A program made the translations under genes and the position numbers. A DNA stretch of 64,000 nucleotides from DATFLL01 sp035267785 (GTDB lineage: Bacteria; Pseudomonadota; Gammaproteobacteria; DATFLL01): assembly GCA_035267785.1 (NCBI GenBank), contig DATFLL010000130.1, positions 1 through 64,000 on the forward strand, written 5' to 3'. Below are positions 25,623-34,565 of this stretch, one piece after another. Positions within the stretch are counted from its first letter, which is position 1; every line of letters starts with the position of its first letter. The notes under the pieces were generated by a model. It worked only from the letters and a program-made list of their open reading frames with translations, did no database searches and was not told the DNA's origin.

Positions 25623-26162
25623 GTGGTGCGCTCCTCCTGAGTGGTGAACAAGCGGTGGTCATGACCGCCCGGCACTCGAGACCGCGGCATCGATTCCCCT
25701 TCCTCGCATGCCGCTCTCGGCGCAGACCCGGGCAATGCTCAAGCACGGGACCATCTTAACGGCTCCCGCAGGGGCGGTCCAACGCTGTCCCTGCTGGCAG
25801 GCAGTTGAAAACGTCACCAGCGGGCGTTGGATCCGGGCGGCAGAGCCAAGGCGCGTTCCGGATCCGGCGCCGCAGCGAGCCCCTCGATTGAACAGGGGCA
25901 TATCACGTGGACAGACGAAGGAGCGACGAAACGGCAGGACCATGTCGAGGGATGGACTCGTGGCGCGGCAGGGCGAGATGGCACGAGCTGTCGAAGACAG
26001 GCAGGTTACTCGTGACGCGCCCGGAACGAGCCAAGCGTGTTCGGGAGGCACTTCATGAACCTCGAAGAGGTTCCAAATGAAACCCGAAGGGATTCCATGA
26101 GGCGCGCCCGAAGCGGGCCGTCCGGAGCGACGAGCCCTCTGCAGTTGCTTTTCGACGGCCTG
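25623..26162. other. 540-base gene-free stretch
   Basis: No supportable gene. Short frames on both strands have random-looking composition. It holds the ribosome binding site of the upstream gene and a run of three small hairpins near the typA end (listed separately). A structured RNA cannot be excluded, but I recognise none. Confidence 0.5.
26058..26119 (-). repeat. three successive small TTC/CTT-loop hairpins 3' of typA
   Basis: On the minus strand, GAACCTC-TTC-GAGGTTC (26074-26058), GAATCCC-TTC-GGGTTTC (26096-26080, one mismatch) and GCCCG-CTT-CGGGC (26119-26107) follow one another 44-105 bases after the typA stop. No T run is present. They may protect the mRNA 3' end or help Rho-independent pausing. 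Confidence 0.5.
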
Positions 26163-27980
26163 CTAGCCGGTCTGGCGTGCCGCCTTCTTGCGTTCGTGCT
26201 CGAGCAGGAGTTTTTTGCGCAGACGCACGTGCTTGGGCGTGACCTCCACGAGCTCGTCGTCGTCGATGAACTCCAGCGCCTGTTCCAGGCTCATCTTCAC
26301 GGGCGGCGTCAACAGGATGTTCTCGTCTGTGCCGGCCGCGCGAACGTTGGTCAGCTGCTTGGCCTTGAGCGGGTTGACGACCAGGTCGTTGTCGCGCGAG
26401 TGGATGCCTATGATCATGCCCTCGTAGACCTCCTCGCCGGGTCCGATGAACAGCCGGCCGCGCTCCTGCAGGTTGAACAGGGCGTAGCCGAGAGCCTTGC
26501 CCGCGCCGTTGGCGATGAGCACGCCATTGATGCGGTTGGCGAACTCGCCCTTTTTCAGCGGGCCGTAGTGATCGAACACGTTGTAGAGCAGGCCGGTGCC
26601 CTGCGTGGCGGTGAGAAACTCGGTGCGAAAACCGATGAGCCCGCGCGAGGGGATGATGTAGTCCAGTCGCACGCGGCCCTTACCGTCGGGCACCATGTTC
26701 TGCAAATCGCCGCCGCGCTCGCCGAGCTTTTGCATGACCGCGCCCTGGTGCTCTTCCTCCACGTCCACGGTGAGCTGTTCGTAAGGCTCCTGCTTTTCAC
26801 CGTCGACTTCCTTGACGATGACCTCGGGGCGCGACACGCCGAGCTCGTAGCCTTCGCGGCGCATGTTCTCGATGAGGATGGACAGGTGCAGCTCGCCGCG
26901 GCCGGAGACGCGGAACTTGTCCGGGTCGTCGGTATCCTCCACGCGCAGCGCCACGTTGTGCACCAGCTCGCGCATTAGACGCTCGCGGATCTGTCGGCTG
27001 GTGACGAACTTGCCGTCGCGCCCGGCGAAGGGCGAGGTGTTGACCTGGAAGGTCATGCTCACCGTCGGCTCGTCGACGACGAGGGGCGGCAGCGCCTCGA
27101 CGTTCTTCGGGTCGCACAATGTGTCGGAGATGTTGAGATCTTCGATGCCGGTAAAGGCGATAATGTCGCCGGCCTGCGCCTCAGGCACCTCGACGCGCTC
27201 CAGTCCGTGGAAGCCCAGGATCTGCAGCACGCGCGCGTTGCGACGGTTGCCCTCGCGGTCGATGAGCACGACGGGTGAATTGGTCTTGATGCGCCCGCGC
27301 TTGATACGCCCGATGCCGATGACACCGACGTAGGAACTGTAGTCGAGCTGACTGACCTGCATCTGGAAGGGCCCGTCGAGATCGACGTCCGGCGACGAGA
27401 CGTGCTCGACGATCGCCTCGAACAGGGGTGTCATGTCGCCGCTGCGCACGCTGGAGTCCAGCGAGGCGTAGCCGTTCAGGGCCGAGGCATAGACCACCGG
27501 GAAGTCGAGCTGTTCGTCGGTCGCCCCGAGCCGGTCGAAGAGATCGAAGGTCTGATCGAGCACCCAGTCGGGGCGCGCGCCCGGACGGTCCACTTTGTTG
27601 ATGACCACGATGGGCCGCAGCCCGAGGGCAAAGGCCTTCTGGGTCACGAAACGCGTCTGGGGCATCGGCCCATCGACGGCGTCGACCAGCAGCAGCACGG
27701 AGTCCACCATCGACAGCACGCGCTCGACCTCGCCGCCGAAATCGGCGTGTCCCGGCGTGTCGACGATGTTGATGCGATAGTCGCGCCACTTGATGGCGGT
27801 GTTCTTGGCCAGGATGGTGATACCCCGCTCGCGCTCGAGGTCGTTGGAGTCCATGACGCGCTCGCCCATCTGGGCGCGCTCGTCGAAGGTGCCCGACTGC
27901 TGCAGGAGCTTGTCCACGAGCGTGGTCTTGCCATGGTCGACGTGGGCGATAATGGCGATATTGCGTAGATTCTCGATCAA
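26163..27980 (-). CDS. typA: ribosome-associated GTPase TypA/BipA
   Basis: 605-residue translational GTPase. The G1 motif AHVDHGKTT is at residue 14, switch ERGITI, G3 DTPGHADFGGEVER, and G4 NKVDRPGARPDW. Domains II, III and V follow, with the BipA-specific C-terminal domain ending in a lysine/arginine-rich tail. It acts on the ribosome in stress and 50S assembly. Full length and intact. Confidence 0.97.
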   Translation of the reverse strand: MIENLRNIAIIAHVDHGKTTLVDKLLQQSGTFDERAQMGERVMDSNDLERERGITILAKNTAIKWRDYRINIVDTPGHADFGGEVERVLSMVDSVLLLVDAVDGPMPQTRFVTQKAFALGLRPIVVINKVDRPGARPDWVLDQTFDLFDRLGATDEQLDFPVVYASALNGYASLDSSVRSGDMTPLFEAIVEHVSSPDVDLDGPFQMQVSQLDYSSYVGVIGIGRIKRGRIKTNSPVVLIDREGNRRNARVLQILGFHGLERVEVPEAQAGDIIAFTGIEDLNISDTLCDPKNVEALPPLVVDEPTVSMTFQVNTSPFAGRDGKFVTSRQIRERLMRELVHNVALRVEDTDDPDKFRVSGRGELHLSILIENMRREGYELGVSRPEVIVKEVDGEKQEPYEQLTVDVEEEHQGAVMQKLGERGGDLQNMVPDGKGRVRLDYIIPSRGLIGFRTEFLTATQGTGLLYNVFDHYGPLKKGEFANRINGVLIANGAGKALGYALFNLQERGRLFIGPGEEVYEGMIIGIHSRDNDLVVNPLKAKQLTNVRAAGTDENILLTPPVKMSLEQALEFIDDDELVEVTPKHVRLRKKLLLEHERKKAARQTG

Positions 27981-28179
27981 GGTGGGATACCGGCTGGGAT
28001 AAAGTTGACCGCCTATTATAGCCGGGCGGCGCCCGCCTGGGCACAGCGGCGCAAACTATTTTTGCAGCCGGCGCGCCCCGCTCGCCCGCGAGCGGGCCCA
28101 CATACCGGCGTGCGGAGGCTACACTGGGCGGCAGGCCGTACCCTAAACCCGCCCCAGGCGGCAACCCACGAGATTCGCG

Positions 28180-29376
28180 GTGGAGATTCCCGACTACAAC
28201 GCGACCTCCCTGGTCAACCTGATGACCTCACTGGTCCGGGGGCTGGGCAATGCACCGTCAAATGAGGGTTATCCGGAACTGCCGGCCCTTCCGGCGGCCA
28301 GCGTCGCCGAGGCCGTCGGCGAGGGCGGGACGGTTCTGCTGGTCGTGGTCGACGGCCTCGGCTACGAATTCCTGGCATCGCGGCCTGGCAGCTTCCTCGC
28401 CCGACACTGCAAGACGCGCCTCACCTCGGTGTTTCCGACGACCACGGCGACCGCCGTCACCACCTATCTGACCGGCCTCGCCCCCCAGCAGCACGCCCTG
28501 ACCGGCTGGTTCACCTATCTAAAGGAGCTGGGGGAAGTGGCCGCCGTGCTGCCGTTTCGCTCCCGCGGCACGGGGGCCGATTACGCCAAGGCCGGCGTCG
28601 ATCCGCGGACGGTCTTCGACTGGCCGGCCCTGTTCGACCGGCTGCCGGGCAGCTCGAACATCGTCACGGCGGACTATATCCGCGACTCCGCCTTCAGTCG
28701 CGTCACCGGCGGGACTGCGGCGCGCTGCGGCTACAAGGACCTGCCGGATTTCGTCGAGGTCTGTACCGACTGTGTCCTCGGGCGCTCGCCCGGGTCCGCC
28801 AACGCAGACCGACCGCGTTATGTCTACGCCTACTGGCCCACGCTGGATGCGCTGGCGCATGCACACGGCGTGACCAGCGCCGAGGTCGCGGCACAGTTCG
28901 AGGCCGTCGATGCCGCACTGGCCGAGCTGGCCGGGCGCCTGGCGGGCAGCGGCACGCTGCTGATCATCAGCGCCGACCACGGGCTCATCGACACGAGTGC
29001 GCCGCGCACCATCCACGTCGAGAATCACGCGCGCCTGGCGCAGGCGCTGACCTTGCCGCTGTGCGGCGAACCGCGCACGGCCTACTGCTACGTGCGGCCC
29101 TCGCGCGAACGCGACTTTCGCGACTATATCGAAGGCGAGCTGGCCGAGGCCTGCGTGTTGAAACCGGCGGAGGCATTGATCGAGGAAGGGTTTTTCGGTC
29201 GCGGTACCCCACATCCGCGGCTGCGCGATCGCATCGGCGACTATGCGCTGCTGATGAAGGAGAATTGGATCGTCAAGGACCGCGTGGCCACCGAAAAGCC
29301 CTTCGCGCAGATCGGCGTGCACGGCGGACTGAGCGCTGAGGAGCTCTACGTCCCGCTGATCGTCCCGCCGGTCTGA
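28180..29376 (+). CDS. alkaline phosphatase family (nucleotide pyrophosphatase/phosphodiesterase-like) protein
   Basis: 398-residue type I phosphodiesterase-like enzyme. The metal and nucleophile region VVVDGLGYEFLA is at about residue 55, the nucleophile Thr candidates lie in SVFPTTTATAVTTYLTG, and later metal ligands are in WPTLDALAHAHG and ISADHGLID plus GVHGGLS. No signal peptide is present, so it should act in the cytoplasm. The GTG start is inferred from frame length. It is convergent with the following diguanylate cyclase. Substrate unknown. Confidence 0.85.
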   Translation: MEIPDYNATSLVNLMTSLVRGLGNAPSNEGYPELPALPAASVAEAVGEGGTVLLVVVDGLGYEFLASRPGSFLARHCKTRLTSVFPTTTATAVTTYLTGLAPQQHALTGWFTYLKELGEVAAVLPFRSRGTGADYAKAGVDPRTVFDWPALFDRLPGSSNIVTADYIRDSAFSRVTGGTAARCGYKDLPDFVEVCTDCVLGRSPGSANADRPRYVYAYWPTLDALAHAHGVTSAEVAAQFEAVDAALAELAGRLAGSGTLLIISADHGLIDTSAPRTIHVENHARLAQALTLPLCGEPRTAYCYVRPSRERDFRDYIEGELAEACVLKPAEALIEEGFFGRGTPHPRLRDRIGDYALLMKENWIVKDRVATEKPFAQIGVHGGLSAEELYVPLIVPPV

Positions 29377-29386
29377 GACCCGGCGC

Positions 29387-30646
29387 TCAGCTCACCAGGC
29401 GGTCCCGGCCCTGCTTCTTGGCTCGATACAGGGCCCTGTCGGCGGCCTTGATAACCTGCTGCGGTTGCACGTTCTTCTCGTCGCGCTCGGCCAGACCGAT
29501 ACTGACCGTCACCGAAACCCGCCGGCCCTTACCCCTGCCTTTGGCCTTGCCATTTCTGCTGCGCCGCTCCTTGCCTTCCGGGCGCGGCTCCTGGCGCCGC
29601 TCTTTGCGCCGCAGGTCGAAATGCGACTCGGCGATGGCTTCGCGCAGGGCTTCCAGCGGAGCGACCGCGCCACCGGCATCGCCGCCCGGGAAGACGACCG
29701 TGAATTCCTCGCCGCCGTAGCGAAAGGCGCGCCCGCCGCCGCCGACCTCCTTTAGGCGAGCGGCGACCATGCGCAGCACCTGATCGCCGACGTCGTGGCC
29801 GTGACGATCGTTGAACTTCTTGAAGTGGTCGACATCGACCATCGCGATCGCGTACCGGCTGCCGAGCTTGAGCAGCTGCTCGTGCAGGGCGCGCCGCCCG
29901 GGAAGGGCCGTCAGCTCATCGATATACGCCATGCTGTAGGACTCCTGCACGACCGCCACAATGAGCATGAGCGCCGCGGCGGAAAAACACGCCACGATGG
30001 TCACGGGAGAGTCGATGGCGTGCAGGGCGACGACGACGGCGACCAACGCGCCGAACAGCGCGCTGCGCTGAGCGCCGGGCCGGGCGAACAGGCGGTCGTT
30101 GAACACCAGCGCCGCGGCCAGAATCACGAACACCGCGACCTGGGGGATCGGCGTCCAGATCAGACTCGGATGATCGGTGAACTGGGTATAGGCGGCGAGC
30201 AGCACCGATGGCAGGGGCAGGGCTATCACCGCCCAGACAAACAGCGCCTCGACGCCCATCAGCGCAAAACGCGTGGCACCGTGCGGCGTGAACACGCCGC
30301 GTTCGGTCAGCAGCGCGAAGATCGCCAGGTCCAGGGGAAGAAACACGCACAGCCCGGCGTAGAGCGCGGCGCCCAAAAGACCCGATCCGTAATCGTGCAG
30401 CGGCACGTCGAACCACAGCGTCAGCCCGTAACTGAGCAGAAGCGCCGTCAGCGAAAAGAAGACGCGCGAGCGGTTGAAACGCAGGGCCAGCGCCAGGCCG
30501 GCGGCGAGCAGCACCAGCGGCGCGAGCCTGGCGACCGTGAGCAGACCCGGCGACAGCGCCTGGAGGTAGGGGCGTGCCAGCAGCGCCGCGGCCAACAGCA
30601 CCGCGGGCAGCAGCAGGTGCGCGACCGGGCGAATCAAACCGCGCAC
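29387..30646 (-). CDS. membrane diguanylate cyclase with basic insertion
   Basis: 419-residue protein with about seven hydrophobic segments in residues 1-230 and a C-terminal GGDEF domain (FRYGGEEF). No RxxD inhibitory site is seen before the active site. Within the GGDEF domain, between HFDL and VSVTVSIG, is an unusual insertion of about 30 residues that is almost all Arg, Lys, Glu and Gly. It should make c-di-GMP; the sensor's ligand is unknown. The insertion could bind nucleic acid or anionic lipid. Confidence 0.88.
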   Translation of the reverse strand: MRGLIRPVAHLLLPAVLLAAALLARPYLQALSPGLLTVARLAPLVLLAAGLALALRFNRSRVFFSLTALLLSYGLTLWFDVPLHDYGSGLLGAALYAGLCVFLPLDLAIFALLTERGVFTPHGATRFALMGVEALFVWAVIALPLPSVLLAAYTQFTDHPSLIWTPIPQVAVFVILAAALVFNDRLFARPGAQRSALFGALVAVVVALHAIDSPVTIVACFSAAALMLIVAVVQESYSMAYIDELTALPGRRALHEQLLKLGSRYAIAMVDVDHFKKFNDRHGHDVGDQVLRMVAARLKEVGGGGRAFRYGGEEFTVVFPGGDAGGAVAPLEALREAIAESHFDLRRKERRQEPRPEGKERRSRNGKAKGRGKGRRVSVTVSIGLAERDEKNVQPQQVIKAADRALYRAKKQGRDRLVS

Positions 30647-30709
30647 GGCATCACAGTCAATGCGCGGCGCGGCCTGCCGATCCGACGAACGTGAGCGCCC
30701 GCCAACGCC

Positions 30710-32068
30710 TCAACCGGCGGCGACTTTGGGCAGACGCTCCAGCGCGGCGTGGATCGCCTCCTCGGGGTATTCGTAGTCCTCGAGCTCGCCGCTGAAGTAA
30801 CGGTCGTAAGCCGCCATATCGAAGTGGCCGTGGCCGGAGAGATTGAAGAACAGCGTCTTGGGCTCGCCCGTTTCCTTGCAGCGCAGGGCCTCGTCGATGC
30901 ACGCCCGAACGGCGTGATTGGACTCGGGGGCCGGGATGATGCCCTCACAGCGAGCGAATGCGACACCCGCCTCGAACGTCGGGATCTGAGGCACGGCCAC
31001 CGCTTCGATGAGCTTCTCGTGGTACAGCTGGGAGACCAGCGGCGAGTCGCCGTGGTAGCGCAGACCGCCGGCGTGAATGCCGGGCGGGACGAAGTCGTGA
31101 CCCAGGGTGTACATCTGCATCAGCGGGGTCAGGCCGACGGTGTCGCTGAAGTCATAGGCGTAGTGGCCGCGCGTGAGCGTCGGACAGGAGCTCGGCTCGA
31201 CGGCGACCAGACGTACCTCGCGCCCGGCGGCCTTGTCCGCAAAGAACGGGAAGGCCGCACCGCCGAAGTTCGACCCTCCCCCGCAGGGGGCGAAGACCAT
31301 GTCGGGATAGTCGCCGGCTTTCTCGAACTGCTTCTTGGCCTCCAGGCCGATGATGGTCTGGTGCAGCAGCACGTGGTTGAGCACCGAACCCAGCGAATAG
31401 TTGGTGTCCTCGCGCGAGGCCGCCTCCTCGACCGCCTCGGAAATCGCGATCCCCAGCGATCCGGGCGAGTCCGGATCGCCGGCGAGGATCTTGCGGCCCG
31501 ACTCGGTCTGATCGGTGGGGCTGGCCAGGACCTCGGCGCCCCAGGTCTGCATCATCGAGCGGCGAAACGGCTTTTGCTCATAGCTGACCTTCACCATATA
31601 GACACGCACTTCGATGCCAAACATCTGTCCGGCCAGGGCCAGCGACGAGCCCCACTGCCCGGCACCGGTCTCGGTCGACAGGCGGCGGATGCCCGCCTCG
31701 CGGTTGTAGTACGCCTGCGGCACCGCGGTGTTGGGTTTGTGCGAACCGGCCGGGCTGACGCCCTCGTACTTGTAGTAGATCTTCGCGGGTGTGCCGAGGT
31801 GTTCTTCCAGACGATGCGCGCGGAACAGCGGCGAGGGCCGCCACAGGCGGTAGGCCTCGCGTACGGCCTCGGGAATGGCAATCCAGCGCTCGCCCGAGAC
31901 CTCCTGTTCGATGAGCGACATCGGGAAGATCGCCGCCAGGGCCTCCGGGCCGATGGGCTTGCCATCGGGTCCCAACGGTGGGGCCGGCGGGTTGGGCATG
32001 TCGGAGACGACGTTGTACCAATGCGTAGGGATCTCGGACTCGTCGAGCAATATCTTGGTCTGGGGCAT
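30710..32068 (-). CDS. TrpB2-type tryptophan synthase beta chain-like enzyme
   Basis: 452-residue PLP enzyme of the TrpB2 branch. The PLP Lys is in AGSHKPNTAVPQAYYN, the catalytic Glu in STETGAGQWGSS, and the phosphate loop is PCGGGSNFGG. The N-terminal extension before the barrel is typical of TrpB2. No trpA lies nearby, which fits TrpB2 acting alone or in indole salvage. ATG 32068 follows GAGGAGAG. Confidence 0.93.
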   Translation of the reverse strand: MPQTKILLDESEIPTHWYNVVSDMPNPPAPPLGPDGKPIGPEALAAIFPMSLIEQEVSGERWIAIPEAVREAYRLWRPSPLFRAHRLEEHLGTPAKIYYKYEGVSPAGSHKPNTAVPQAYYNREAGIRRLSTETGAGQWGSSLALAGQMFGIEVRVYMVKVSYEQKPFRRSMMQTWGAEVLASPTDQTESGRKILAGDPDSPGSLGIAISEAVEEAASREDTNYSLGSVLNHVLLHQTIIGLEAKKQFEKAGDYPDMVFAPCGGGSNFGGAAFPFFADKAAGREVRLVAVEPSSCPTLTRGHYAYDFSDTVGLTPLMQMYTLGHDFVPPGIHAGGLRYHGDSPLVSQLYHEKLIEAVAVPQIPTFEAGVAFARCEGIIPAPESNHAVRACIDEALRCKETGEPKTLFFNLSGHGHFDMAAYDRYFSGELEDYEYPEEAIHAALERLPKVAAG

Positions 32069-32108
32069 CGGGACTCTCCTCAACGTTGGCGCCGCAGGTG
32101 CCGGACTG

Positions 32109-32507
32109 TTATTTGAATTTGGGCAGGCCGCTGGTGATATACCAGTGCGCCTCCTTGGCGTCGTACTCCCACTCCTGGCGGTCGACCACCGATTTCTCGA
32201 CCATGTAATCGGTGTCGTAGTAACTGATCTTGACGATCTGGGTCAGGTGCTCGCCGTCTTTCGACAACTGCAGTCCGGCCACGTCATAAGCGGTGATCTT
32301 TATATGCGCAAAACGCGTGAAGTCTTTCGGCCGCGCCTGCGGCCGCGCGAAGGCCGCGGCGGCCGGGAATTCGCCCCAGCGAACCGCGCGCTCGTAGGCG
32401 CGCAGCGTGTCGTCGAGCTGGGTCTGTCGATCGGGAGTGACACTGCAGCCGGCGAGCAGCAGCACACCGAACACCAGCAGCGTGGCGATCGCGCCGTAAC
32501 GGGACAT
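32109..32507 (-). CDS. outer-membrane-type lipoprotein, unknown
   Basis: 132-residue protein with a lipoprotein signal (LLVFGVLLLAGCSVTPD); Cys is followed by Ser, so outer membrane sorting is expected. The rest contains DDTLRAYERAVRWGEF and KISYYDTDYMVEKSVVDRQEWEYD and looks like a small alpha+beta fold. ATG 32507 is chosen because GAGAGG precedes it. It lies just upstream of the TrpB2 gene on the same strand. Function unknown. Confidence 0.75.
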   Translation of the reverse strand: MSRYGAIATLLVFGVLLLAGCSVTPDRQTQLDDTLRAYERAVRWGEFPAAAAFARPQARPKDFTRFAHIKITAYDVAGLQLSKDGEHLTQIVKISYYDTDYMVEKSVVDRQEWEYDAKEAHWYITSGLPKFK

Positions 32508-32641
32508 GTCGGACCTCTCGCCCGGCGGCCCTGTCGGCTGCAAACGCGAAGACAACGCCGCGGGTTATCGTTGTGAGTTGTCCAGCAAGCCTAACGGAGT
32601 CGGCGAAGGCTTACAACACGAACGCCGCGGGCGAAGGCCCG

Positions 32642-33244
32642 TCAACGCGGGTGCGCGCGGTCGCCCGCCGCAATCTCCGCGTGGCGGAAACAGCCGACCA
32701 GGTGGTCGTTGACCATCCCCACGGCCTGCATGAACGCATAACAGATGGTCGGCCCGACAAAGCGAAAACCCAGCCGCTTGAGCTCGCGGCTCATGGCCGT
32801 GGAGGTCGGCGTGAACGCCGGGACCTGCGAGGGGCGTCGCCAGCGGTGCGTGATCGGTTGGCCGTCGACGAAGTCCCAGATGAAATCGGCGAAGCGGCCA
32901 TGCGCCTCCTGCACGGCGAGAAAGGCCCGCGCATTGTCCACGGCCGCGGCGATCTTGGCGCGGTTGCGCACAATGCCCTCGTCGCGCAGCAGTCGATTGC
33001 GCTCGCGCGTACCGAAGCGGGCGACCCGGGCGGGGTCGAACCCCGCGAAGGCCCGGCGATAGGCCGCACGCTTGTTCAGGATGGTCGACCAGCTCAACCC
33101 GGCCTGCGCGCCCTCGAGCAGCAGCATTTCGAAGAGCTTGCGGTCGCGAAACACCGGCACGCCCCATTCGCGATCGTGATAGCGCCGCTCGGCCTCGCTG
33201 CCGCGTGCCCAGGCGCACCGCTTGACTTGCGCAGCTGCCGTCAT
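32642..33244 (-). CDS. tag: DNA-3-methyladenine glycosylase I
   Basis: 200-residue base-excision repair enzyme removing 3-methyladenine. Zinc ligands are C10 (KRCAWA), the His of RYHDREWG, and the C-terminal His and Cys in NDHLVGCFRH; the catalytic region is FEMLLLEGAQAGLSW. ATG 33244 gives the family start. It is divergent from ychJ across 64 bases. Confidence 0.95.
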   Translation of the reverse strand: MTAAAQVKRCAWARGSEAERRYHDREWGVPVFRDRKLFEMLLLEGAQAGLSWSTILNKRAAYRRAFAGFDPARVARFGTRERNRLLRDEGIVRNRAKIAAAVDNARAFLAVQEAHGRFADFIWDFVDGQPITHRWRRPSQVPAFTPTSTAMSRELKRLGFRFVGPTICYAFMQAVGMVNDHLVGCFRHAEIAAGDRAHPR

Positions 33245-33308
33245 TGAATGTGCCCCACTGCTGTCCGTCTTTGGCCCGTGCCGTCTGTTGCGGCGATATA
33301 ATACTGCC

Positions 33309-33722
33309 ATGAGCGCGCCGGATACCAACGCGACCTGCCCCTGCGGCTCCGGGCTGAGCTATGGGCAATGCTGCGGACGTTATATCGAAGGCGGCGAGAA
33401 CGCGCCGAGCGCCGAGGCCCTGATGCGCTCGCGCTACACCGCGTTCGTGCATGCCGATGCCGCCCACCTCCTTCGGACCTGGCACCCCTCGACCCGACCG
33501 GCCGAGCTGGCCCTGGACGACGCCGCTGTGCGCTGGCTGGGGCTGTCGATCAAACGCTGCGAGCGCGGCGGCCCCGACGATCACGAAGGCACGGTGGAAT
33601 TCGTCGCTCGCATGAAGCGGGGCGGGCGCGCCGCCCGGCTGCACGAGGTCAGCCGGTTCACGCGTGAGGATGGACAATGGTTCTATGTCGACGGCGAGCT
33701 GCGCGAACCTCGCAGGCGCTGA
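33309..33722 (+). CDS. ychJ: YchJ family protein (UPF0225), SEC-C motif
   Basis: 137-residue protein with an N-terminal zinc-binding SEC-C motif CPCGSGLSYGQCC and the YchJ core ALMRSRYTAFVHADAAHLLRTW. The family role is unknown. TATAAT (33297-33302) lies only seven bases before the ATG and there is no ribosome binding site. Either the mRNA is leaderless, or that hexamer is chance and the promoter is further upstream. Confidence 0.9.
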   Translation: MSAPDTNATCPCGSGLSYGQCCGRYIEGGENAPSAEALMRSRYTAFVHADAAHLLRTWHPSTRPAELALDDAAVRWLGLSIKRCERGGPDDHEGTVEFVARMKRGGRAARLHEVSRFTREDGQWFYVDGELREPRRR

Positions 33723-33734
33723 CACAATGCCGTA

Positions 33735-33938
33735 TCAGTAGTGCGGCGGCAGGGTCTCCTCGTCCATCGAGGCGACATTCGAGGGCGTAAGCTCGCGCAC
33801 CTGACGCGCCAGGGCCTCGAGCTCGGCGCGCAGCTCCGCGATAACCTGATCCTGCCTGACCACCGTGCGGGTGAGCTCTTCGAGCGATGCCTCCTGGTAG
33901 GCCAGTCGAACCTCGAGATCGGTAAGCTTGGATTCCAT
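33735..33938 (-). CDS. slyX: SlyX family protein
   Basis: 67-residue coiled-coil protein (KLTDLEVRLAYQEASLEELTRTV) ending in LPPHY, the typical SlyX tail. ATG 33938 follows GGAGGGAAG. Role unknown in general. The DUF3301 gene lies 51 bases upstream on the same strand; ychJ is convergent 12 bases away. Confidence 0.92.
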   Translation of the reverse strand: MESKLTDLEVRLAYQEASLEELTRTVVRQDQVIAELRAELEALARQVRELTPSNVASMDEETLPPHY

Positions 33939-33989
33939 CGTCTTCCCTCCAGCGGTCTCGTCTCGCAAACGCCCGGCCGGGGCCCGGCA

Positions 33990-34307
33990 TCAATACAGAA
34001 TGCGCCCGTCGGGATGATCGAGCTGCACCGACTCCACCGAGCGCCCAAACACCACGATGCGCCCGGCGTACCGATTGACGCCGTCGACGCTGAATTCGAA
34101 ACCGTAGGTACGGCGCAGACGGACCCTGCCGTCGGCACCCCGCCGTGGCCGCAGCCCCACCAGCGCGACCGTCTCGTCGAGAAACTGCAGGTCCAGGCGC
34201 GAGCAGGCCCGGGCCCCCGCGCGCAGCGCGAGCTCGCGCCCGCGCAGGGCCTCGACCCAAACCAGGGCGACGAGAAAAATGGCCAGCAGGCCCAGCCACA
34301 CGCTCAC
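33990..34307 (-). CDS. DUF3301 domain protein
   Basis: 105-residue protein with one N-terminal membrane helix (WLGLLAIFLVALVWVEAL) and a short basic cytoplasmic or periplasmic part with CSRLDLQFLDETVALVGLRP and RRTYGFEFSVDG, as in DUF3301 proteins. It probably shares a transcript with slyX. Function unknown. Confidence 0.85.
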   Translation of the reverse strand: MSVWLGLLAIFLVALVWVEALRGRELALRAGARACSRLDLQFLDETVALVGLRPRRGADGRVRLRRTYGFEFSVDGVNRYAGRIVVFGRSVESVQLDHPDGRILY

Positions 34308-34382
34308 CGTATTCCCCGCTCCGGGTCGCGCCGAACCGAGTTTTGCGCAATCATGACCGGCGAGTGTAACAGCGGCCCGCCA

Positions 34383-34533
34383 AGTTGGCAGTCGTCAGTC
34401 GGCAGTTGGCAGCAAAGCCAAGAAGGGCTTTGCATTCCTCCCGGGGTCGGTAGCACACTGATAGCCTGAGGAAGGTCCCCGCCTGACTCCCTACAGGTCA
34501 CGCCTTCTTTCTGCGGACTGCCAACTGCCAACT
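34383..34533. repeat. intergenic element with GTTGGCA-type heptamers
   Basis: The left arm starts AGTTGGCAGTCGTCAGTCGG and continues to GGCAGCAAAG. The right arm (CTTTCTGCGGACTGCCAACTGCCAACT) is the inverse. About 90 bases lie between, different from the core of the element at 18928. It fills most of the gap between the divergent DUF3301 and GST genes, so both are read away from it. Confidence 0.78.
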
Positions 34534-34565
34534 TTTTCAACATCACTCCGAGAAGGCGCCTATCC

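Noticed and set aside
25659..26058. Overlapping 116- and 130-residue frames in the gap before typA
   Set aside because: No ribosome binding site, no domain, composition close to random; both strands give equally poor frames.
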